64,000 bases of DNA, taken from Ampullaceana balthica. Taxonomy: Eukaryota; Mollusca; Gastropoda; Lymnaeidae. Shown in pieces: positions 1 to 10,800 of the stretch. How positions within the stretch are numbered: the stretch's first letter is position 1; every line of letters begins with the position of its first letter. The stretch spans positions 496,001 to 560,000 of the forward strand of contig CALYLW010000059.1 of assembly GCA_944989445.1 (NCBI GenBank), read 5' to 3'. Both the position numbers and the translations under genes were made by a program. The notes beneath the pieces are model-generated. The model made no database searches, was not told the DNA's origin, and saw only the letters and a list, made by a program, of their open reading frames with translations.

Positions 1-340
1 CTTACAATTTTGAGACAGTTTTTACATCCGAATTTTCAACACAACATTTTTGGCAATAGCTAATTAATTATTTTAAGTTACGTATTATAAAGAAATATAT
101 TAATTCTTTAACTTCGCCATTATACACAATTTTTAGTAATTTATGATGGAAAACGATATTCATTACGTCTCGACTATAAAAATCCAGTAATTGAGTTTTA
201 ACGTAAGTCGTTTTTTAATTATCTTAATCCGCCTCACCTCAACATAATTTTATTTCATAGAATACGGCACTTATTCACAAAATACAAAATACACAAACGA
301 ATTGTGCAATTAAAACAATAAATTTGAGCTTTATTTTAAA
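1..340. other. AT-rich DNA, no gene seen
   Basis: No coding or structural signal recognised. It may include the 3' end of the neighbouring Penelope-like element. Confidence 0.5.
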
Positions 341-344
341 CTAA

Positions 345-395
345 AACGACAATAGACGTTTCGGCTAATGCCTTCATCAGTACAATAACATAAAA
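345..395 (-). ncRNA. Hammerhead-ribozyme-like motif in the Penelope tail
   Basis: On the minus strand CTGATGA (374-380) is followed by a short GGC-ATTA-GCC stem II and GAAAC (358-362), then a possible stem III (ACG with CGT). This is the conserved hammerhead core, and hammerheads are known in the long-terminal repeats of Penelope-like elements. Stem I and the cleavage site were not verified. Confidence 0.65.
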
Positions 396-1979
396 TAGGT
401 ACTTACATATATTTAAATTCTTTAAACATATTATATCATAAAATAATTTATTATATTCCCGTAAAATAAAATGAAAGGAAAAACAAAAACAAACAAGGAC
501 ACAGGATGTAGGGAAAAGAAGGAAGTATCTAAAGTTAGAGTTAAAACCACAACGGGAAAAAGATTCTGCAGTTAGGTAAAATTGTGAATTTGGTTAATTC
601 AATATGGAGCCAACGTACCAAATCGTTTTATAAGTCTATTGTCCATGTGGATCCTATCATGGGTATTGTTTGCATATAAAATACCAGTAACTGCAACATC
701 TGAAATACCGTCATGGTCAACACTGTTAAAATGTTTAGATACAGGATATTGAACCTGTTTATTTATATTATACAGGTGTTTTCGAAACCGATCTCAAGGA
801 CGACGACCTGTCTCACCCACGTAAATTTTATTACACCTCTTGCAAAGAATTGCATAAATCACGTTGCGACTTGTGCAAGTGAATTCTTCTTTTATTATGA
901 AGTTTTCAAGAGGGAAAGAAACTTGGTTAATTTCAATCACATATGAACAAGTATTGCAACGGTTACGGTTGCAACCTTTTGTTCCAATATGTGCTTTCAT
1001 TGTGGGAAGGTGACTTCTTACAAGTATATCTATCAGGCTTCTATCTCTCCGGAAAGCAAAAAGAGGAGGTTTTTGAAGACCTGCTGAGTTAGAGGGTCAG
1101 CCATGAGGATTGGTCGGTTTTTGAGAATCACCTGGCGGGTTATAAAATTATGGGGATGAAAAGTTAAAATAAATTTGGATCGATCACATTGATCAGAAAC
1201 AGATGATGTAAATGTGTCCTGCCTGATAATGCCTTTAATTCGTTTGACAGCGGATATTAAAAATGTTTCCGGGTATGACTTCCTTCGAAAAAAATCCAGC
1301 ATTTCATTACTTTTCTCCAAAAAGTCTGCTTCATCACTGCAAAGTCTTTTAAGTCTCAATAATTGTGAAAATGGAATAGCGTTCTTACAAGATTAAGGAT
1401 GGGACGATGTGTACAAAAGGAAACTATGGCTGTCTGTAGACTTGTAAAATATTGATGTTGATATTTTGTTTTCTTTTAATTTAATTTGTATGTCCAAAAA
1501 ATTGACAGCACTCCTATGGATGGTTGAAGTAAATTTGATTGAAGAATGGAAATTACCAACAAAGTCAATGAAACTTTGCAATTGTTACATGTCCATTTTT
1601 GTTATTCCTATACAATCGTCAATGTATCTCCTGTAGTACTCTGGAGTGATACCTTTGTAATTTTCACTCCATAGGTGTTCAAAATGGCCCATAAATAAGC
1701 ATGCGTAACTTGGTCCCATCTTCGTTCCCATAGCAACTCCACTAATTTGATTAAAAAAACTGCCCGTTGAACTCAAACGAGTTTAAATTAAGAACCAGCT
1801 CAGTCAATCGTAGTAAGGCACTTACGGGGATCTTGAGATTCGCCTTCTTGTTAAGAAAAAATGAGATTGCAGAGAGGCCATCAGCATGAGGAATTGACGT
1901 GTACAATGAAGAAACGTCCATTGTAAATAGTATATGATCCTAATTATGTAAAGCCAAGTAATCCAGACATTTTATCATA

Positions 1980-2082
1980 TGGCTAGTGTCTAGTGTCTAG
2001 TGTCTAGTGTCAGTGTCTAGTGTCTAGTGTCTAGTGTCTAGTGTCTAGTGTCTAGTGTCTAGTGTCTAGTGTCTAGTGTCCT
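1980..2082. repeat. 7-bp microsatellite (gtgtcta)n inside RT
   Basis: About 14 copies of a 7-bp unit with one interruption near 2,010, lying within the reverse-transcriptase fragment. It probably grew from a native codon run and helps to break the frame. Confidence 0.9.
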
Positions 2083-2875
2083 TAATATATGATGGTAAAT
2101 TTGCAACAATAGGTTGAAAAACAGTGTCCAAAAATCTGAAATTAATTCGGTAGGACCAGAGCAGGGGGTGACAATTGGTCTTCCAGGGTTTCCCAGCTTG
2201 TGTATTTTTGGTAATAAATATAAGCATGGTTTACCAAGATCACTGTCATAAATACGTAAATTTTTTGCAGAAGATGGTAATTGACCACAATATATAAGTT
2301 CTTCAATGGTCTCCTTAACAATTTCATTGTTAGAAATAATAGGATCGTTTGTCCTTGGGTTGTAAAAAGTTGCATCATTTAATTGTTTGGAGGCCTCTTC
2401 AATGTTACATTCTCTTATCCCACACAACCACAGCTCCACCTTTATCTGCCGGCTTGATTATAATGTCTTGGCGTTTTTTCAGTTGAAAAGTGCTCGCCAT
2501 TCTTCTTCCGATAATTTTGATTTTGTTCAGAGGAGTTTGTGGAAGGTTTTTGATTTGGTTTTCCGTACTTTTAATGTAAAGGTCAAGCGCTTTAGATTGA
2601 TCAGAAGGAGGGGTCCATGTTGATTTACGTAATCGATGTATAGGAAATTCACTGTCGTCCTCATCGTTATTCGCAAGGGTACCATAGAAGTAAAGCTGCA
2701 CTCTCATTGAACGAAAGAAACGATGTGCATCTGATAGTAATTGTTTAGACACCAATGGTATAAACTATACACGAAAACTGTAAAAACTAAAATAAACAAT
2801 GTATATATGATAACATCACATTTTTTAAACATCACAATATTTACACATTCTCAAAATGTATTGTTTCTGGATGTT

Positions 2876-3046
2876 TCAATTAAAGGACGCGAAAATTTTA
2901 ATGCCGTTCGACGTTGAAGAATAAACTGTTGAGACCCCAAATGCGTGGCCGTAAAGAGAAATAGAGCAATTACATGCAGCCCATGTCTCTGTGGTCAAGA
3001 GAACATTCAAGACAAACAGCAAAACACAACAACTTATGGCTCGCAT
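2876..3046 (-). CDS. Small secreted-type ORF, unknown
   Basis: 56 codons starting MRAISCCVLLFVLNVLLTTE, a convincing signal peptide (charged n-region, hydrophobic core, WAACN cleavage-like end), then a short Ser/Cys-rich mature part. I do not recognise the family. It could be a complete small peptide or the first exon of a larger gene. It starts about 40 bp from the 34-bp repeat array, whose own open frames run into it; I chose the Met inside non-repeat sequence. Confidence 0.35.
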   Translation of the reverse strand: MRAISCCVLLFVLNVLLTTETWAACNCSISLYGHAFGVSTVYSSTSNGIKIFASFN

Positions 3047-3086
3047 CTTCTCACGACTGTCAGGTATAGCTGTGTGCCTTGAAACA

Positions 3087-3400
3087 AAAGATACACAATT
3101 GTGCACACCAGGCACAAACAAAAGTTACAAAATTGTGCACACCAGGCACAAACAAAAGATACATAATTATGCACACCAGGCACAAGCAAAAGATACACAA
3201 TTGTGCACACCAGGAACAAACAAAAGATACGCAATTGTGCACACCAGGCACAAACAAAAGATACACAATTGTGCACACCAGGCACAAACAAAAGATACAC
3301 AATTGTGCACACCAGGCACAAACAAAAGATACACAATTGTGCATACCAGGCACAAACAAAAGATACACAATTGTGCACACCAGGCACAAACAAAAGTTAC
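3087..3400. repeat. 34-bp minisatellite
   Basis: About nine copies built around gatacacaattgtgcacac. The unit length is not a multiple of three, so the long overlapping open frames across it are artefacts of a stop-free repeat. Confidence 0.95.
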
Positions 3401-3710
3401 CAACAAATTTATTGTGGTGACGGGATGGCAGGAAAGGAACAAATCCCTCGGGCGGAGCAGCGTCGGATAGTGAAGGACAAGTGCAAGACGGGGGTTTATA
3501 AAGGCGAATACAAGAAAGGAGAGGATCAGGTGTCAAAACATCTGGGGAAAATACGACGCTCATGCCATGTGGTGGGGGAGACCCGTTATCCTGAATAAGC
3601 TTGCAAAGCAAATGGGGACTGGATATTTTATAATGCCTAGAGAACTGAAGCCAAGACATATACTCTACCAACAGGTAATAGAAAAATAGCCCTGTTGGCA
3701 TGGTGTAGAC

Positions 3711-3877
3711 CATTGCGTCTCAAACTTTTTAGTATGGCGTACTTGCAGGAATTTTTTCCATTGCACCAGGGACCGGTGCACTATTTTCCCTGCACTGACA
3801 ATTTTTTCGGTCCTTTTTTGAGAACATCTGCGGACCGGAAGCGGATGGCCCGCGGACCACCACTTTGAGAAGCACTG
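3711..3877. mobile_element. hAT-type MITE with 8-bp target duplication
   Basis: Inverted ends: cattgcgtctcaaactttt on the left and aagtggtgg...gagaagcactg on the right. Flanked by identical gtgtagac (3,703-3,710 and 3,878-3,885). Eight-base duplications are a hAT hallmark. Related to the copy at 15,012. Confidence 0.85.
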
Positions 3878-3885
3878 GTGTAGAC

Positions 3886-5124
3886 AATGCGTTCGATGAA
3901 TGGGGCTGGATTTCATAGGGATATCAAGTGAGACCAAAAAAATAAATAAAAATAAGCTCGTAGATTTTTTCTGTTAGGACGAACTTATATTTGTAAGACA
4001 AGTCGACATTAGGTCCTGTTAAGATTACAATAATCACAAAATAGATGACGTTTAATTATTTACAAACGTGCATATTAATTATAACATGCCGATGAAGTTA
4101 TGTTTTTTTTTGCCAAAACTAAAAGGAAATTAAAGTGTCTGTGTTATACTGAAAAGTTAAGACAGGATTTTACATTGCAATTTTCGGCATAATGTTTTCA
4201 GCTATATGTTAACACTTTTAATTCATTGTAAGGTATGTAATAAAAATTTAAAAAATTATTCTATAACATTTCAATTATTAATTCTAAAAATATTGTAGCA
4301 ATTTCTAATTATATAATTTAAAAATTCATAGATTGTAAAAAATCACGATAGTATTGTCATCTATTTTACCACAAAATATCACTCTCTAAAATATAACACA
4401 TCTCTATTTATTGGGTGTGGGGGGGGGGAAGAAATGAAGAAATAAAAATTTTCATGTCACTACTGTCAACCCTCGTTCTCTTGACCCACATGTCACGAGT
4501 AACCCTGGGACTATGATGACGACATTATATAGTTTTCCAGGAGATCTGTTTCGGCCATCAGGTGATGAGGTGTGCGCTGATCTCACGCCATCTAATTACC
4601 AACTATCACTGCTATATGTCGATGTCTGGACATTCGTATACAGTATTGTGTGTGTAAATATGTTTAGAAAGATTGAGAGTGCGATGTGTTTTCTCTAGTT
4701 GGTGGAAATTTTTTGTAAGGCGCTGATATATAATATAGATTACAAAACAAAAAACAAACAAATAGTTGAAAAGTCTTTAAACGCCAGTCTGTAATTGTGT
4801 GTCATTTTAGGTAATTATCTTAATCCGTCCCACACGTATGTTTACTCCAAGCAATATGGCCGTCCTTGTAAAAAGTTTACACATCCCTGATGTGAATAAT
4901 GTTTACGTCAATATACAAAGACATTTTAAGTCACAAGAAAACAATAAAAGTTATTTAACCTTCAAATAAAATAGTATCTTTGATCATGCAATTAGTTTCT
5001 TTTTACCCCAGCAGTTCATGTGTTTTAAACTGACTTCCACCCATTCAGGGGCGTCTCCTCTGAGGCCGGGGAGGTATCTGTGAAAACCTTGGTGAGCATG
5101 GTCCACTGACAAGAACTATGATGG
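3886..5124. other. AT-rich DNA, probable receptor 3' UTR
   Basis: No gene recognised. The part next to 5,125 is probably 3' UTR of the receptor, but no clear polyadenylation signal was found. An ORF of 61 codons at 4,513 has no features and is not supported. Confidence 0.4.
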
Positions 5125-5485
5125 CTATTTGAGTGAGTAACACGCTGGAATTGTGATCAGGACTTTTAAGCTGGCTATGCTTTCTGAAACATGCGAAATG
5201 TTTACATAGTTTACTTCATCGTGAATATCATCCGTGAGCTTGTCAAGCTTATTGGAGCTTTTTTTAGAGAGTTTAATCTTGATTGTGGGAGAGTTTTGAT
5301 AATTTGAGACCCCTTCTACTTGAAGATGGACTGAGACATATGTGTCATTGTTTGTATCTTGAGCGATTGACTCGTCTGTGGATACATGTCCTTCATCCAA
5401 AACATGGAGTAATTCGGTTTGCAATGTTTCGAAACTTGGTCTTTTGTCAGGATCTTTCTCCCAGCAACTCATCATGTGACTGTAC
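5125..5485 (-). CDS. MET: MET-like exon 19: end of kinase and docking tail
   Basis: 361 bases including the stop. Acceptor catgatcag|GTACAG. It encodes [18 protein letters not shown], the C-terminal kinase signature, then a tail of about 90 residues. The tail has YVSV (Tyr1439), YQNS (Tyr1452) and YVNI (Tyr1483). The last two fit the pTyr-X-Asn consensus for Grb2-type SH2 domains; vertebrate MET uses a YVHV/YVNV pair in the same place. No AATAAA was seen in the roughly 400 bp after the stop. Confidence 0.93.
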
Positions 5486-7795
5486 CTGATCATGGAAATA
5501 ATTGTTATTAGTGATAATTAATTTTCTGGTCAATACATTAAAAAAAAACATTATCTATATATATAATTCACTAGAAATTAGGCCAAGCACAGGACGCGAG
5601 CAAATTAGAATGACGAATGACCATCGCTAGGGTAAAAAAATCACTGGTTGGCAAGCGATGTTGTTGCGGGGGAGGGGGGGGGAAGGGGGGCATGTCTCAA
5701 GACCAACAATCGTCTTGCGTTCACTCGCGTTGTTCTCATTTCATCCTACTGCTGTTGGTTTCCGATCTCCCCCCCCCTTTTCTTTGCACTAACTATGACC
5801 AAGTCAGTGGTGTATGCTTCGCCGCGAGTCGTATGTAGTATTTAATATTATGATGGGAACATTAATATAGGTTAGTGTCGTTTTATTTTGATGTAAAATG
5901 GTTTAGAGCCACGTAGTACTCATCTATTAACCCTATCAAATATACCAAATTATATCAAGTTAAGTGTTAGGAAATGGTGTATTTTAAGTTTTTTAATTAT
6001 ATCTATATATATAATTCTCTTCATGGGACCATGTCAGGCAAGTAAGCAGCAAAAATATGTGCAACCGAGCATGACGAATGACCCTCGCTCGGGTCAACTA
6101 AACACAGTTAACGGTTGGCAAGCGAAGGTAGTGGAGGGGTGGGGCATGTTTTGAGACAGCAATGTTTTTTACATTCACTTTCGAAGTTCCTGCACAGTGT
6201 ATGTATTTCGTAGTATATTGGTTATTACATCCACCTAACACGCGGAAGGTCTTAGGTTCAAGCCCAAGTGGCAACATATGTTTTTTTTTAATTTTTAAAA
6301 ATGTCAATGCCTATTCTTTTCCCCCCTTTCTTAGCAAACATAAACACCGCTTCGCATGTCACGGAAAAAAGCTTTGTTCAATGTTATATCAATTCCTTCG
6401 CCAGGTACCTGTCTGTTTCTATTGGTCGCATATTTCGTCCATGGACGAAGTTGTTGCTCTCCAACTTGGCTTCATGGCTGTAATATTTGTTTATATATTG
6501 TGGCGATGTCCTAAATACTTACCAGAAATGCTTCGGTGGTCCCCCATCGTTCACCCGCGTTGTTCCCATTTGTTCGTGCTACTGTTTGTGTCCGTTCTCC
6601 CCCTCCCTTTTTTCTTGCACTATCTATGAGCAAGTCTGCGGCGTATGCTACGCCGCGGGGCGTCTAGTATTATATATTTACGCTCAATTATCACTGCCGC
6701 CTAACGCTAAGGGAAATCACTCTGCTTTTTTAAAATTTTGCGTTTGTAAGCAGTGCTGATTGACTCAAATAGTTATTTTTTGGTGCAGTAATTTGGTGCG
6801 CTGCTTTCTAAAATTAGTTTAAAAATCGTGTGGTGATTAGCACTGTAAAAATTATTATATAAATCTTTGTTTAATTTTCAGGAATATTTCGTGTTTATCA
6901 TACAAGGATAAGTTACTTGGGCTTTTGACCAAAAAAAAAGTGGGCGCCTTAGGCGCCCTACAACCTCAATTTAAAATTACTTTGTGTACATTTAAGGTAG
7001 TTTAATATTACGTAGCTATCATACAAGGACAAGTTTGTTGGGCTTTTGAAAAAAGTGGGTGCCGTAGGCGCCCTAAATAAAAAGGGCGCCGCAGTAAAAC
7101 CTATATTATATACATACTTTGTTAACATTTTAGGAATATTTCGTATTTATCATACAAGGATAAGTTACTTGGGCTTTTAACATAAAAAATAAAATTTATA
7201 AAAAAAACTATTATAAAATACTTTGTGTACATTTAAGAAATTTTAATATTACGTATTTATCATACAAGGACCAGTTAGTTGGGCTTTTGAAAAAGGTGGG
7301 CGCCGTAGGCACCCATGAAAAAGGGGGGCGCCGCAGCACAAACTAGTATATTATATATTTACGCTCATTTTTCACTGCCGCCTAACGCTGAGGGAAATCA
7401 CTCTGCTTTTTTTAAATTTTGAGTTGTAAGCAGTGCTGATTGACTCAAATAGTTATTTTTTGGTGCAGTAATTTGGTGCGCTGCTTTCTAAAATTAGTTT
7501 AAAAATCTAGCACTGTAATAAATTATTATGTAAATGCTTTGTTTTATTTTCAGGAATATTTCGTATTTATCATACAAGGATAAGTTACTTGGTCTTTTTA
7601 CATAAAAAATAAAAAAATAAAAAATAAAATAAAAAACCATTATTAAATACTTTGTGTACATTTAGGAATTTAAATATTATGTATTTATCATACAAGGACA
7701 AGTTAGTTGGGCTTTTGAAAAAGGTGGGCGCCGTAGGCGCCCTTAAAAAAGGGGGCGCCGCAGGCGCCACGGCGCCGCAGCACAAACTAGTATAA

Positions 7796-7879
<84 letters not shown>

Positions 7880-10800
7880 GGCTGGTACTGATTAAAAACG
7901 TTTTGTTCGATTAATCGGGAAAAAATTAATCCATAAATCGATTAATTTAGACTAATTTTAAATTTATAACCCATATAAATATCTCGTTAAGTCGCGATTC
8001 ATTATTTCTTCAAATCGGTTAAGTCGTGGTAATTCCATGGCTCCCACATTTTGTGACGTAACACAGCGAATTCGTTCTGCTATGCAAGAAATAAGGAAGT
8101 TAAACCTTTTTATTTACGTATGCATAAATAAATAATAATACGTGGGGAAAAGTATATAAGCAACAAAAAATATAAATTATTAATAAATCGGAAAAAATAT
8201 TACATTTTTTTAAAAAATTTAATCCAATTTTAATTTTGTTTGTTGTTGAGCCTTCTCGTCCATGAGGGGCATCCACCGATCATCGTCGGCGTCTGCGATT
8301 TCTCCAAGGGCATATTTTAATAGATCAAATTAATTTAATCGATTAAAAAAATTTACGATTAATCTATTAATTAACCGTTAATTTATTTCCGCAGCCCTAA
8401 TATATATAAATTTCGAAACTACTAATAACTTAAACTTATGCAATTAGAACTGTTTACTTTTTGGTGAAATAAATATGCACACTTTTTAAATCCTGTATAT
8501 TAACTCGTGGCGTCTGCTTGATGGCTTGAATGTTTGATTGTTTGTCGCAAAAACTGTCGATCGATTTTAACCCATTTCCCCGTATGCTAGCGAGCTGAAA
8601 TTTTGTATACAGACTCGTGGTGACAATAAAAATAATCGATCAAAATTTCACATTGAACGAATGTTCTGTTATTAAATAATTTAATTGTTAGATTATCTCT
8701 ATGTATCTCTATGTAGCATGTAAATTTGTGTGCTAGACTGTCGCGTTGCGAATTATGTATATTGAACAACTTTTTTAACATTTTCTTGTCGGTGCGGTGC
8801 GTATTATATTGATGATACTTTTTTTAAATTTATTCGCAATCTGTAAATGTTTATGCTAGTCTGTCACGCGGTGCGCATTATATTAAACATGTTTTTATAG
8901 CCCTTTTCCCGTGACAAATCGAGCTGAAATTTATCAGACAGACTGTAGTAGTTTTTTTTTACATATGAGACATAACTAAAATTTTGGATTTTTGGATTGT
9001 CGTGCGATGCGTATTATAATGAACACATTTTTAGCTACGTCTCGTATATAAAGGATTTATAATCAAAAATGTTGTTTTTACGTTTTTTTTAATCAAATGT
9101 CTATCATGTTAATATTACATCGTTAAATAAGCTATGTGTCTAGAACACGTACTAGTATTTTCACACCAATCTACAACATTGGCAGTACTTCAATCCTACT
9201 TTTACAGAAACCTAATACTTTAAAAGTACAATATTCCGTTATTTCACAGTATACTTCAAGGTACTTACACAACATCTGGGCAGAAGTAAGACTGAGCAAG
9301 TCTATGATGTTTTAAGAATTTAATAACATCCCATCCATCAACGCAGGGGTAGGGAATCATCCCTCTTGTAAACATCTCCCATAGTACAACGCCGAAGGAC
9401 CACTGGAACATAAACAAAATTCTTGTTGATCTTCATAGATACTTTATCTCTTGTTAACAAATCCTTTAAAACAACACAGTACCATCAATTCATTAGTTTT
9501 TCCATGTTAGGTTAAGTAATACAATAGTATAAGTTTAAACACCTTAATTTTTTTCGTCTTTCTGATTAACCCATTTGCTGTAACGTCTAAACCTGTATGT
9601 CTACTTTGCGGCAGCGAAGCGTGGGTATGTGCCACCCGGGGCAGAACCTAGGTTTGCCGCCCCTCCTGGAAAATACATATATGCTCTAGAGGAAAGACAC
9701 AATTTTTCAAAGTAATAATAAGAACACTATTCATTTTAATGTGATTAATAAATAGGAAAGCTTTCATCTTAAACAAATAAAATTGAAGTTTTCTGCTTTT
9801 CTTCATGGCACAATCTTTAATGTATCGATGTTGTCAGCAATGACATACTCAAAATCCAAAATAGCTATTAGATTACGTAAATGGTGAACGAAAAGTATAA
9901 CTGCCAAACCTAATTTGAATTTCTACAGCAATCTCATCTTATGAAGAATACAACTTTCTTCTCAACTATTTCTCTATATAACATGATTACATATTCGCTT
10001 TGATCGCCTCAATTTTCTCTCTCGTAAAATTAAAATCCTTAAGTTCTACACATAAATTTTTAATGAAAGTCAAAGCATACTTTAAAAAGTTCATTATTTT
10101 CTCTTTGAGTAGCCTTTGCAAAGCATTTTTTTCACAATGCGTTTGCAATAATTTTGAGCTTCATTGAATTCCTAAAATACATGTTTCCAAATGTCCAGAA
10201 AAAAATTGCATTGTGACTAGCGTCTGTTCATGTGTTTCAATTTCCGTCTACCTTAAAAAAAAGGCGTCAAAATGACTCCATGATATATTCACTATTGTGT
10301 ATCCTGAAGTCATTTAATACTTTGCCTGTAGCAGCAATTAGATCTTTCCAAAGTGCATGGGTATAAATAAATGCGTAACAACGTTGTAGTGTACTAAAAA
10401 TGTTAGAAAGTTTGTTTCAGGTGGAACGGCATGTAAACAAAAAAGATTTAATAAACTGTTTGACCAAGAATTGACATTGAGATTTATGTCTTAAATTTTC
10501 CTGAACTCCTGTATACCTTCCAGCAGTAAAGCTGTAATAACACACGTTGGGCCTTTGCAGTCCATTATTTTAAGACTATTAGCTTTAAACTGATTTACAA
10601 TCATTTATGAAATGTCGTAAGAAGATTTTGTTTTCATTGAAACCTATGAAAGATTCTACGTCTACTTTCTGATTTTCAATCTTTACATATCACACAACTG
10701 GATTTCTTTGATCCTGATGTGAAATATTGAGAGCTAACGCAAAAATGGACTAATATTTGGTTTCATGTATCTAAAAGATTAATTTTTTGCGAACCGCATA

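Larger units (their letters stand above)
340..2760 (-). mobile_element. Broken Penelope-like retroelement (RT plus GIY-YIG endonuclease)
   Basis: Minus-strand fragments in order: DIIIKPADKGGAVVV (about 2,430-2,480), LPKIHKLGNPGRPIV (about 2,160-2,210), MDVSSLYTSIPH (about 1,890-1,925), GVAMGTKMGPSYACLFMG, RYIDD (about 1,610-1,740), NFLDIQIK with a later HP (about 1,395-1,500), and a C-terminal NVIYAILCKRC, IYVGETGR GIY-YIG module preceded by a Cys-rich knuckle (794-1,000). This order is specific to Penelope-like elements. Several frame changes and stops show it is inactive. A 7-bp microsatellite interrupts the RT at 1,980-2,082. Confidence 0.88.

Noticed and set aside
2991..3713. Several long open frames on both strands over 3,000-3,700
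   Set aside because: They are produced by a stop-free 34-bp tandem repeat and exist in all frames; no start, domain or splice evidence.
6205..6280. Functional tRNA-Val gene
   Set aside because: The acceptor stem and D arm do not pair; it lies inside a Helitron.
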